Shown piece by piece: positions 1 through 7,696 of a DNA stretch of 64,000 nt. The position numbers and the translations under genes are program-made. Every line of letters begins with the position of its first letter. Position 1 is the first letter of the stretch. The stretch covers positions 1,101,001 to 1,165,000 of the forward strand of contig DATAJP010000003.1 of NCBI GenBank assembly GCA_036262055.1. Direction: 5' to 3'. Source of the DNA: Ignavibacteria bacterium. Its GTDB lineage: Bacteria > Bacteroidota > Ignavibacteria > Tepidaquicellales > Tepidaquicellaceae. The notes beneath the pieces were generated by a model. It worked only from the letters and a program-made list of their open reading frames with translations. It was not told where the DNA came from and searched no databases.

Positions 1-1439
1 CACACTCTATAAGGCAACTTATGCATAGAATCAAATTCTTTTTTCAGTTTTTCAATTTCATATATTGAGCGGCGTTCACGCAATTCAAACAATTTTGTTA
101 CCCATTTACAAAGTTTTAATGTTCTTTCTGTTCTATCTTCTGAAACTTGTTCATTTTTAGGCTGAAACCTTTTATATGATTCATAAAGATACTTAAATTT
201 TTCATACTCATTTAATTCATAAAAACATTTAATATGCAAAACTTTAATCGGAACTTTTAATTTTGCAAACTCATCATTTATTTTTATTAGATGTTCCAAT
301 GATTTTTCAAATTTTCCTTTTAAGAAATTTAATTCAGCCATTGCATAATTAAAATAACTTTCTTGTCCTTTCTCATCCAGGTATTGTGAGTATTTATTTA
401 TAAATTGCTCAAGTTCATCGGTTTTCTTTAAATTTATTAATTGATAGACATAATTATCATAATTTATATGATGAATCAGATTTGTTTCCTCTAATAATAC
501 ATCGTTTTCATCCATAAATTTATAAATTTCATAGTGTTCATTTATTTTATTCACTTCAATTGGCATATTGTAGCATAAATTATGAAGCCCTATGCACAAA
601 ATTCTCAATTCTTTTCTGCTGAATAAATTTCTCTCCTCAGCTAATGTTTCTTTGGTTTTATAATATAACTTGATGTCGCTTAAGTTAGACATAGATAAAT
701 AAAACATATAATAGCAATTCAGGATTCTATAGTCTTTTTGAGAATTTTTTTTCAAATAATTTAGTATCTTATTTATCTTTTTTTCATCAAGTAATTGCAA
801 GCTTTGAATCATTGTCTCTTCTGAAGCAATCCCTCCTATATTCATTAAAGGCTTTATATTAAGAAAATTAATCATCGAAAGAATCAGTATGCTGATGGCA
901 CTGAAGTTTTCTGAAGTGGTAATTATTTCTCCCAATGATTCAATTTTTTTAAACGTTAAAGGGTCATGTGCTTTTGAAAGTATAATTTCAGAATAAAGCT
1001 CATAATATTTATTTGCAAATGTTGTTAGTCTTTTATTTGAATTTTTAAAATAATTATTTAAAACTTTATTGTACTTATGGTTGTAAAGCTTAAAATTTCG
1101 TTGCTCTAATAAAGCATAAATCAGATTTCTGATATATGTGAGCTCATCTTTTGCCGAATATTCCACCACGATAAATTGTTCAAGCAATTTTGTTAACTCA
1201 TGAATCAAATTCTTCATCACCCCGTAATTAAAATTTTTTCCCGGATAAATCTTTTTCCAGATATTTTCCTTTTTTAAGTTTTCACTTTCAAAAATTTTTG
1301 AATGTTTCTTTATTTCCGCATATAACTTGCGCACACTTTTATTCTTATTATAATAAGGGGAGTTTACAAAATCATTAAATCTAGTTAGTTCTTCTTCTGA
1401 AAAATGTTTTATTATTTCAATAACCGAGCTTTTGTGCAT
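1..1439 (-). CDS. Large helical protein of unknown function, paralogue of the gene at 55854 (C-terminus cut by window edge)
   Basis: Reading the minus strand from an ATG at 1439 gives 479 open codons without a stop, running off the left edge of the window. The protein begins MHKSSVIEIIKHFSEEEL and is rich in Lys, Asn, Ile and Leu. It aligns along its length with the product of 55854-57290: both have an F..F..SPY/QYFNK.K.V block near residues 20-35, a KKIYP block near residue 65, and an E..KLK...... segment close to the end. Comparison with that 478-residue paralogue suggests only about 5-10 residues are missing here. There is no signal peptide and no recognisable catalytic motif; a helical-repeat (TPR-like) fold is plausible but inferred. 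Function unknown. Confidence 0.8.
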   Translation of the reverse strand, partial: MHKSSVIEIIKHFSEEELTRFNDFVNSPYYNKNKSVRKLYAEIKKHSKIFESENLKKENIWKKIYPGKNFNYGVMKNLIHELTKLLEQFIVVEYSAKDELTYIRNLIYALLEQRNFKLYNHKYNKVLNNYFKNSNKRLTTFANKYYELYSEIILSKAHDPLTFKKIESLGEIITTSENFSAISILILSMINFLNIKPLMNIGGIASEETMIQSLQLLDEKKINKILNYLKKNSQKDYRILNCYYMFYLSMSNLSDIKLYYKTKETLAEERNLFSRKELRILCIGLHNLCYNMPIEVNKINEHYEIYKFMDENDVLLEETNLIHHINYDNYVYQLINLKKTDELEQFINKYSQYLDEKGQESYFNYAMAELNFLKGKFEKSLEHLIKINDEFAKLKVPIKVLHIKCFYELNEYEKFKYLYESYKRFQPKNEQVSEDRTERTLKLCKWVTKLFELRERRSIYEIEKLKKEFDSMHKLPYRV

Positions 1440-1537
1440 AGTAATATTTAATGAAAAATTTAATTAAAAAATGCAAGTTTTGAACTATTATTGCAGAAAA
1501 ATAAGAATTTCAAAAATGAAAATCGTTAAAAAGTTTC

Positions 1538-1569
1538 TTTTGCAAGAAAGAAAAAGTTACATATTTTTG
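1538..1569 (+). promoter_or_regulatory. Bacteroidota-type promoter of the small secreted protein gene
   Basis: TTTTG at 1538-1542 and TATTTTTG at 1562-1569 are separated by 19 nt, matching the Bacteroidota housekeeping promoter pattern (TTTG, 17-23 nt, TAnnTTTG). The start codon at 1604 lies about 35 nt downstream of the -7 box. The motif match is seen; promoter activity is inferred. Confidence 0.45.
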
Positions 1570-1603
1570 AATCAAGTAATTTAACTAAACAAAAAATATT
1601 AAA

Positions 1604-1987
1604 ATGAAAAAAATTATTATCAGCTTAGCTTTACTGCTTCTTGTGAGTGCCGCACAAATTAATGCGAATGATATTAATTTTGTGCAAAACAAAACAGAGC
1701 AATCTAAATATATAAATATAACTCCCGATAAGATAAACAATATATTTCTTATCAGGTTTGAATCAGTGAATGACGGTTATGTTATCCTCAAAGTAAAATG
1801 TGATGGGAAAGACATTCAGACACTCGTGGAAGGTGAAGTTTTTAAAGGCAATCACGGAGTCTATTTCAAACCCGCACAAGAAATCATCAACAAAAATTTT
1901 ACTTGTGAAATGAAAATTTACGATGCTAAACAAAATAACCTGCTCTTATCTGCAAACGAGCTCTTCAGCTTTAACAATTTAAAATAA
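1604..1987 (+). CDS. Small secreted protein, unknown function
   Basis: This 127-residue protein starts with a clear Sec signal peptide (MKK, a hydrophobic run, likely cleavage after AQINA near residue 21), so it should be periplasmic or outer-membrane associated. The mature part is about 106 residues with alternating hydrophobic/polar stretches suggesting beta structure, and two cysteines that could form a disulphide. No lipobox and no T9SS sorting domain are present. The gene stands alone between its own promoter motif and a hairpin terminator, so it is probably monocistronic. I do not recognise the family. Confidence 0.75.
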   Translation: MKKIIISLALLLLVSAAQINANDINFVQNKTEQSKYINITPDKINNIFLIRFESVNDGYVILKVKCDGKDIQTLVEGEVFKGNHGVYFKPAQEIINKNFTCEMKIYDAKQNNLLLSANELFSFNNLK

Positions 1988-2052
1988 GTTTCGCTGAATC
2001 ATAAGATTATTCTGCTGTTCGTCTCCTCCGCAATGGTTTCGACAGCGAACTG

Positions 2053-2087
2053 CAGCCCCTTGGACGTTCGGGGCTGTTTGTTATTTT
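2053..2087 (+). terminator. Rho-independent terminator after the small secreted protein
   Basis: CAGCCCC (2053-2059) pairs with GGGGCTG (2070-2076) across a 10-nt loop and is followed on the plus strand by a T-rich tract (TTTGTTATTTT). The minus strand lacks a T tract after the hairpin, so it should act on plus-strand transcripts. The tail overlaps the stop codon of the convergent gene. Confidence 0.65.
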
Positions 2088-3013
2088 AGTATAACCATTC
2101 TCTTTACATCTTTGAAGTCATTCGTCTCAAGTCTATAAAAATAAACTCCGCTCGGAAAATTTTTAGCATTCCACTGAACTTGATAAATACCCAGATTAAG
2201 GTTTTCATTTACCAGCGTTTCAAGTTCCTTACCAAGCATATCAAAAATTTTCAACTTAACAAATCCGAAATCCGCAATGCGAAATTCGAAATTTGTAGAG
2301 GGATTAAACGGATTTGGATAATTCTGCATCAACTCAAATTTATCAGGAACAGCACTTCCTATCTGCTGAACATGCGTCAAACTTGTATCTCCGTAAACAA
2401 TACCATTTATGACTGCACCTTTGGTATAATATGTAACACCGCCAAGCTCACACATTGAAAAACTTCTGAAGCCAATTCCTTCAACAAGATTATATTCTAA
2501 AAGTTGTGTAGGTGCGGATGCTCTTGCCGGATAATTTCTAAAAATTCTGTTTTGTCCGTATATAAAACCTGTATTTTGATTTTGAAATTTTGCCCAAGCC
2601 CAATGGGTTGTGGTAAATCGGTTACATTTGAATGTATCTCCTAATTGTGCTTTTAAACTGTCCATAAGTCTGTCAAGACTAACAGTCTCATCAAAAAAAT
2701 ATACATTCATAGTTGAAGAATCTATTCTTTGGTATCTCCAATTAGGAGTTGAAAGAATATTATTCCAACCTTCAAACACAAAATATTTTTTTCCATTATT
2801 TAATATAGTATCTCTCGTAATTTTGACTCTATAATTACCATATATTTGCATTGGAAGACATCCCAAGTCATGGAGCTGTTGCTTTACATATGTATATGAA
2901 TTTCCAATTGCCAGCGGATAAAATTTTGCTGCTGTTGTATCCCATGCAAAGCTTTGGGATGTCAGAGAAAAAAAGAAAATCTTAATTAAGAAAATTAGTA
3001 TTATCTTTTTCAT
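2081..3013 (-). CDS. Secreted protein with type IX secretion sorting domain
   Basis: This 310-residue protein has an N-terminal signal peptide (hydrophobic residues 3-20, cleavage near SFA-WD) and a C-terminal T9SS type A sorting domain from about residue 228, recognised by NYPNPFNPST, then LKIFDMLGKE and SGVYFYRLET. The domain directs export across the outer membrane and is normally removed on surface attachment or release. The central part begins FYPLAIGNSYTY, a pattern I associate with a family of secreted proteins in Ignavibacteria-like genomes of unknown function. The gene is monocistronic and convergent with the small gene to its left. The sorting-domain call is firm; the function of the mature domain is unknown. 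Confidence 0.85.
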   Translation of the reverse strand: MKKIILIFLIKIFFFSLTSQSFAWDTTAAKFYPLAIGNSYTYVKQQLHDLGCLPMQIYGNYRVKITRDTILNNGKKYFVFEGWNNILSTPNWRYQRIDSSTMNVYFFDETVSLDRLMDSLKAQLGDTFKCNRFTTTHWAWAKFQNQNTGFIYGQNRIFRNYPARASAPTQLLEYNLVEGIGFRSFSMCELGGVTYYTKGAVINGIVYGDTSLTHVQQIGSAVPDKFELMQNYPNPFNPSTNFEFRIADFGFVKLKIFDMLGKELETLVNENLNLGIYQVQWNAKNFPSGVYFYRLETNDFKDVKRMVILK

Positions 3014-3121
3014 ATTGAACGGGGTTATTTATTGAAACTTTATTAAAATATTTAGGAAAAGCAATAGAAAGAACAATATAGACTAAATATTGGTTATCCT
3101 TATATATTAAATCTTCATTTT

Positions 3122-3189
3122 GTCACCCTGAACTGGATTCAGGGTCAACGAAACGTTGCTGGATTCCTGCTTTCGCAGGAAAGACAAAG
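3122..3189. repeat. Composite intergenic palindromic repeat
   Basis: Two hairpins lie in tandem: CCCTGAA (3126-3132) with TTCAGGG (3138-3144), and TTCCTGC with GCAGGAA around 3163-3180. The 29 nt at 3161-3189 recur exactly, in inverted orientation, at 43869-43897. It lies in the 257-nt gap upstream of aceE, where nothing else was recognised. Confidence 0.8.
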
Positions 3190-3270
3190 AAAATTAGTCC
3201 CAAAAAGGTAAATTGATATGCTTATTTAGTTATGTTAATTTGTATATATTCCGATGAATTATAACATTTT

Positions 3271-5952
3271 ATGGCTGAAAATAAAGATAAAGAATTTGAC
3301 AAAGAATACATTGACCAGGAAAATAAGGAATGGCTAAGTTCTCTTGATTATGTATTTGAAACCGAAGGTCCTGAACGCGTCAGCGAGCTTCTCAAAAAAC
3401 TTCAATTACACGCGCAAAACATAGGGGTAAAAACGTTTTTCACTGCAAATACTCCTTACATTAATACCATACACGCCGGAGATCAGCCGCCATATCCCGG
3501 CAATCGCGAACTCGAACGCCGCATAAAAAGTATCATCCGGTGGAATGCTATGGCAATGGTTGTCAAAGCCAACCGTGAGCTTAGCGGTATCGGCGGACAT
3601 ATTTCGACCTATGCATCTGCAGCTACATTGTATGAAGTGGCATTTAATCATTTCTTCCGGGGCAAAGGCGACAAACATGATGGTGATTTAATTTATTTTC
3701 AGGGACACGCTACTCCTGGAATTTATGCACGAGCATTTCTCGAAGGACGCATCACAGAAAAAGAATTAGAAAATTTCAGGCGAGAGCTTCAAACAGACGG
3801 AAAAGGTCTTTCATCTTATCCGCATCCGTGGCTGATGCCGGGCTTCTGGGAATTCCCCACCGTATCTATGGGGCTTGCTCCTATAATGTCAATCTATCAG
3901 GCAAGATTTAATCATTACCTGATGGACAGAGGCATCAAAGATACCTCAAAACAAAAAGTCTGGGCTTTCCTTGGCGACGGTGAAACTGATGAACCTGAAT
4001 CACTCGGAGCAATTACACTTGCATCACGCGAAAAACTTGACAATCTGATTTTTGTAATTAACTGCAATCTTCAGCGTCTTGATGGACCTGTCCGTGGTAA
4101 CGGAAAAATCATTCAGGAGCTTGAAGCGGCATTCAGAGGCGCGGGATGGAACGTAATAAAAGTTATTTGGGGAAGCGATTGGGACCCGTTGTTGGCAAAA
4201 GATAAAGACGACCTGCTCGCAAAAAGAATGTTTGAAGTGCCTGACGGGCAGTTTCAAAAATATACGGTATCGAGCGGTGATTACATCCGCAAAGATTTCT
4301 TCGGAAAATATCCGGAGCTGTTAGAATTAGTAAAAAATTACTCAGATGAGCAATTGAGAAAACTCGGACGAGGCGGACATGACCCTGCAAAAGTTTTTGC
4401 TGCGTATAAAGCTGCCGTCGAGCATAAAGGCGCACCGACTGTAATTCTTGCACAGACAATAAAGGGGTACGGGCTCGGTGAATCAGGCGAAGGAAGAAAC
4501 ATTACTCACCAGCAGAAAAAACTCAACGAAGACGAATTAAAAGAATTCAGAAGCAGATTTTCTATTCCGGTTTCTGATGAAGATATTGCGGCTACTCCGT
4601 TTTATAAACCATCAGATGACAGTCAGGAAATTCAATACCTAAAAGAAAAACGCGAAAAGCTAAACGGGTTCGTTCCGAAAAGAATTGTCGAAGTAGCAGA
4701 AATGAAAATGCCCGATGAAAAGATATTTGAAGATTTCAAAGCCGGCTCAGGCGAGCGCACTGCCGCAACCACAATGGCTTTTGTTCAGCTTCTTGCAAAG
4801 CTTTTGAAAGATAAAAACATAGGTAAATATATCGTGCCGATTATTCCCGATGAAGCAAGAACGTTCGGTATGGAATCACTTTTCAGACAGGTCGGTATTT
4901 ATGCTCACGCAGGACAATTATATGAACCTGTTGATAAAGACAGCTTGCTGTATTATAAAGAAGCAAAGAACGGACAAATTCTTGAAGAAGGAATTACGGA
5001 AGCGGGCTCGATGTCGTCATTCATTGCTGCAGGAACTGCTTATGCCTCGCATGGCGTTAATATGATTCCATTCTTCATATATTACTCGATGTTTGGATTC
5101 CAGAGAATCGGTGATTTAATATGGGCAGCGGGTGATATGCGCACAAAAGGATTTTTACTTGGCGGAACAGCCGGCAGAACAACACTTGCAGGCGAAGGAC
5201 TTCAGCATCAGGATGGCAACAGCCACGTGCTTGCATTCCCTATCCCGAATTTAAAAGCATATGACCCTGCATTTGCATATGAAGTTGCAGTCATTATTAA
5301 AGACGGGATAAGAAGGATGTATCATAACAACGAAGATATTTTTTATTATCTTACTTTGATGAATGAAACTTACAAAATGCCAAAAATGCCTGAAGGTGTA
5401 GAAGAAGGTATCCTGAAAGGAATTTATAGATTCAAGAAATCAGACAACAAAAAGAAAAATAAGGTTCATTTATTCGGAAGCGGAACCATCTTGAACGAAG
5501 CAATTAAAGCGGCCGGAGTACTTGAAGAAAAATACAATGCTTCGGTTGACGTATGGAGCATTACAAGCTACAAGGAGCTTTACATGGATGCAACCGAAGT
5601 TGAAAGATGGAATATGCTTCATCCCGGCGAGAAACAAAAAGAAGCTTATGTCAAACAGGTGCTAAAGAATGAGACCGGCGTATTCGTTGCTGCATCAGAT
5701 TATTTAAAGATGCTTCCATCTTCTATTGACAATTGGTTCCCCGGCGATTTGTATATTTTAGGAACTGACGGATTCGGAAGAAGTGAAGGCCGTGCCGAAC
5801 TGCGCGATTTCTTTGAAGTTGACTGGAGATACATAACCGTTTCTGCGCTCAATGGTCTTGCTAAGGAAGACAAAATAAAAATTGATGTTGTGAAACAGGC
5901 GATAAAAGATTTTGGAATTAATCCGGAAAAACCAAATCCGGTAACAGTATAA
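3271..5952 (+). CDS. aceE: Pyruvate dehydrogenase E1 component (homodimeric, AceE type)
   Basis: The 893-residue product is the thiamine-diphosphate-dependent E1 that decarboxylates pyruvate and reductively acetylates the lipoyl group of E2. It is the single-chain AceE type of about 890 residues known best from Proteobacteria, not the alpha/beta E1 more usual in Bacteroidota. The ThDP/Mg motif is visible at about residues 235-270 (GDGETDEPES ... NCNLQRLDGPV), and the transketolase-like central and C-terminal domains follow in full length. It is the first gene of aceE-aceF-lpdA, with aceF 72 nt downstream. The ATG at 3271 gives the usual N-terminus and no upstream in-frame alternative is needed. 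The product acts in the cytoplasm, linking glycolysis to the TCA cycle. Confidence 0.97.
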   Translation: MAENKDKEFDKEYIDQENKEWLSSLDYVFETEGPERVSELLKKLQLHAQNIGVKTFFTANTPYINTIHAGDQPPYPGNRELERRIKSIIRWNAMAMVVKANRELSGIGGHISTYASAATLYEVAFNHFFRGKGDKHDGDLIYFQGHATPGIYARAFLEGRITEKELENFRRELQTDGKGLSSYPHPWLMPGFWEFPTVSMGLAPIMSIYQARFNHYLMDRGIKDTSKQKVWAFLGDGETDEPESLGAITLASREKLDNLIFVINCNLQRLDGPVRGNGKIIQELEAAFRGAGWNVIKVIWGSDWDPLLAKDKDDLLAKRMFEVPDGQFQKYTVSSGDYIRKDFFGKYPELLELVKNYSDEQLRKLGRGGHDPAKVFAAYKAAVEHKGAPTVILAQTIKGYGLGESGEGRNITHQQKKLNEDELKEFRSRFSIPVSDEDIAATPFYKPSDDSQEIQYLKEKREKLNGFVPKRIVEVAEMKMPDEKIFEDFKAGSGERTAATTMAFVQLLAKLLKDKNIGKYIVPIIPDEARTFGMESLFRQVGIYAHAGQLYEPVDKDSLLYYKEAKNGQILEEGITEAGSMSSFIAAGTAYASHGVNMIPFFIYYSMFGFQRIGDLIWAAGDMRTKGFLLGGTAGRTTLAGEGLQHQDGNSHVLAFPIPNLKAYDPAFAYEVAVIIKDGIRRMYHNNEDIFYYLTLMNETYKMPKMPEGVEEGILKGIYRFKKSDNKKKNKVHLFGSGTILNEAIKAAGVLEEKYNASVDVWSITSYKELYMDATEVERWNMLHPGEKQKEAYVKQVLKNETGVFVAASDYLKMLPSSIDNWFPGDLYILGTDGFGRSEGRAELRDFFEVDWRYITVSALNGLAKEDKIKIDVVKQAIKDFGINPEKPNPVTV

Positions 5953-5970
5953 AAAATTTAATGAGCAGGC

Positions 5971-6005
5971 ACCTGTCCCGACTTGTCGGGAATCTTGTCT
6001 GTCCC
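5971..6005. repeat. Short palindromic repeat between aceE and aceF
   Basis: TCCCGACTTGTCGGGA forms a near-perfect hairpin and is followed by a TGTCTGTCCC word. The same vocabulary (TGTCGGGA, TGTCTGTCC) appears in the pair at 14788-14838 and 38186-38235. It fills the aceE-aceF spacer and creates a false TTG-initiated extension of aceF. Confidence 0.6.
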
Positions 6006-6024
6006 AACTTATAAGATTATTACT

Positions 6025-7461
6025 ATGGCAAAAGAAGTAGTACTACCTGAAATATCCGAAAATATTGATTCGGGTGATGTAACCAAAGTTCTCGTTAAAA
6101 TAGGAGATACAATTGAAGTTGACCAGCCTGTGATTGAGGTAGAGACTGAGAAAGCATCTTTTGAAGTTCCTTCAACCGTTGCGGGAAAAGTAACGGAGAT
6201 TAATGTCAAAGAAGGCGACAAGATTAAAGTCGGCAGCGTGATTGTTAAGGTTGAAGAAAGCGGCGGCGGAAAATCTGATGAAAAATCGGATGAGAAATCT
6301 GAAAAGAAATCCGAAGATAAGAAAGAATCTAAAGAGGATTCTAAAGAAGAAAAGTCAAAGCCAAAAGAAGAAGACACTGACAACGAACAAAGCGAAGAGG
6401 AAAAAAATATAGAGGAAGAAGAAAAGGATGAAGCCGATGAGGATGAAATTGAAGAAGAATCAAAGAAAGAAATAAAAGCTTCTGAAGATAAAAAATCCGT
6501 AAAAAAAGAAGACAAAAAAGAAGAGAAACCAAAAGAAGAGTCCAAAGAAAAATCTGCTCCTTCAAAAGTAGTTCCTGCTTCGCCGTCCGTTAGACGTTTA
6601 GCGCGTGAGCTTGGTGTTGACTTATCCGACATACAAGGAAGCGGCGGAAGCGGCAGAATAACCGAAGATGATGTTAAGAAACATATAAAGACAACTATGT
6701 CTTCAGGCGGAGGCGGTAAGGTATCTCCTGCGACTGCAATCAAACTTCCTGATTTTTCCAAATGGGGGGATATTGAAATCGAAAAGATGTCTAACGTCCG
6801 CAAAAAAACTGCAGAGACAATGCTTAACTCATGGAACTCCGTTCCGCAGGTAACACAGTTCGATAAAGCCGACATCACTTCACTCGAGGAGTTCAGAAAG
6901 AAAAATGCTGATGAGGTAAAAAAGCAGGGCGGCAATCTTACGATGACTGCTATTCTTGTGAAGGTCATTACTCTTGCTTTGCAGAAATTCCCGAATTTTA
7001 ACACAAGCATTGATTTATCAAATCAAACGATTATAAACAAGAAGTATTATAACATAGGTATTGCGGTTGATACCGACAGAGGACTTCTTGTTCCTGTAAT
7101 TAAAAACACTGACAGCAAAGGGCTCACTGAAATTTCAATCGAGCTTACTCAGCTTGCCGAAAAAGCTCGCAGTAAAAAAATCACTCTCGATGAAATGGAC
7201 GGCGGAACGTTCACCATCTCAAATCTTGGCGGTATAGGCGGAACAAATTTTTCTCCGATTGTTTATTCACCGCAAGTTGCAATACTTGGAGTTTCAAGAG
7301 CAAGCAAAGAAGCAGTTTATGTTGATGATAAATTCGAACCGAGATTGATGCTTCCGTTATCGCTTTCGTATGACCATAGAATAATTGATGGCGCCGACGC
7401 AGCAAGATTCCTTCGTTGGGTCTGCGGCTCGCTGGAAAATTTATTTAATTTGTTTTTATAA
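6025..7461 (+). CDS. aceF: Dihydrolipoyl acetyltransferase, E2 of pyruvate dehydrogenase
   Basis: This E2 core subunit of 478 residues moves the acetyl group from lipoate to CoA. An N-terminal lipoyl domain carries the lipoyl lysine K43 in ETEKASF. A peripheral-subunit-binding domain lies near residues 183-220 (SPSVRRLAREL...GSGRITEDDV), and the catalytic domain ends with the HxxxDG motif DHRIIDG near residue 451. The linker at about 78-180 is unusual: it is almost entirely Glu, Lys, Asp and Ser rather than the common Ala/Pro-rich linker. The start is placed at ATG 6025 (MAKEVVLPEISENI), because the longer frame from TTG 5983 only translates the upstream palindromic repeat. There is a single lipoyl domain, whereas some AceF proteins have three. 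It lies between aceE and lpdA. Confidence 0.96.
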   Translation: MAKEVVLPEISENIDSGDVTKVLVKIGDTIEVDQPVIEVETEKASFEVPSTVAGKVTEINVKEGDKIKVGSVIVKVEESGGGKSDEKSDEKSEKKSEDKKESKEDSKEEKSKPKEEDTDNEQSEEEKNIEEEEKDEADEDEIEEESKKEIKASEDKKSVKKEDKKEEKPKEESKEKSAPSKVVPASPSVRRLARELGVDLSDIQGSGGSGRITEDDVKKHIKTTMSSGGGGKVSPATAIKLPDFSKWGDIEIEKMSNVRKKTAETMLNSWNSVPQVTQFDKADITSLEEFRKKNADEVKKQGGNLTMTAILVKVITLALQKFPNFNTSIDLSNQTIINKKYYNIGIAVDTDRGLLVPVIKNTDSKGLTEISIELTQLAEKARSKKITLDEMDGGTFTISNLGGIGGTNFSPIVYSPQVAILGVSRASKEAVYVDDKFEPRLMLPLSLSYDHRIIDGADAARFLRWVCGSLENLFNLFL

Positions 7462-7469
7462 AATGTGTT

Positions 7470-7499
7470 GGGATTCCCGCTTTCGCGGGAATGACTTCC
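7470..7499. repeat. Palindromic repeat, near-identical to the copy inside dnaE
   Basis: ATTCCCGC and GCGGGAAT form an 8-bp perfect stem with a 4-nt loop. The 30-nt unit differs at one base from 12078-12107, which lies in frame within dnaE. Here it lies just after the aceF stop codon. Confidence 0.85.
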
Positions 7500-7502
7500 T
7501 TC

Positions 7503-7549
7503 GTGTCATTCTGAGCGAAGCGAAGGGGTACCCTTTGGGTCATCCCATT
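7503..7549. repeat. Dispersed repeat, inverted copy of 36354-36400
   Basis: The 47 nt match the reverse complement of 36354-36400 at 43 of 47 positions by eye. They include the words TGTCATTCTGAGCGAAG and GGGTCATCCCATT. This repeat lies between two other repeat types in the 235-nt aceF-lpdA spacer. Confidence 0.75.
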
Positions 7550-7619
7550 ACCCTTTTCAAAAGAATTGTCTAAGAAACAGCGTATAATTTAAATTTGCTG
7601 TTAGGAATTATTTGATTTG

Positions 7620-7671
7620 CTGTCAGGAATTACTTCCTGACAGTCTTCCGTCAGGTCAGAAGACCTGACGG
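7620..7671. repeat. Two adjacent perfect 10-bp hairpins before lpdA
   Basis: CTGTCAGGAA/TTCCTGACAG (7620-7629 with 7634-7643, loop TTAC) and CCGTCAGGTC/GACCTGACGG (7648-7657 with 7662-7671, loop AGAA) sit 4 nt apart. They share the core GTCAGG/CCTGAC. Neither is followed by a T tract, so they look like repeat or RNA-structure elements rather than terminators. Confidence 0.75.
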
Positions 7672-7696
7672 CATCACTTTAACGATAAAATCTTTA

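Noticed and set aside
5983-6024. N-terminal extension of aceF from TTG
   Set aside because: It translates a palindromic repeat; conserved sequence begins at ATG 6025.
6009-7010. 333-codon open frame antisense to aceF
   Set aside because: It is the mirror of the Glu/Lys-rich linker, giving Ser/Phe/Leu-rich text with no start signal; aceF is firmly supported on the other strand.
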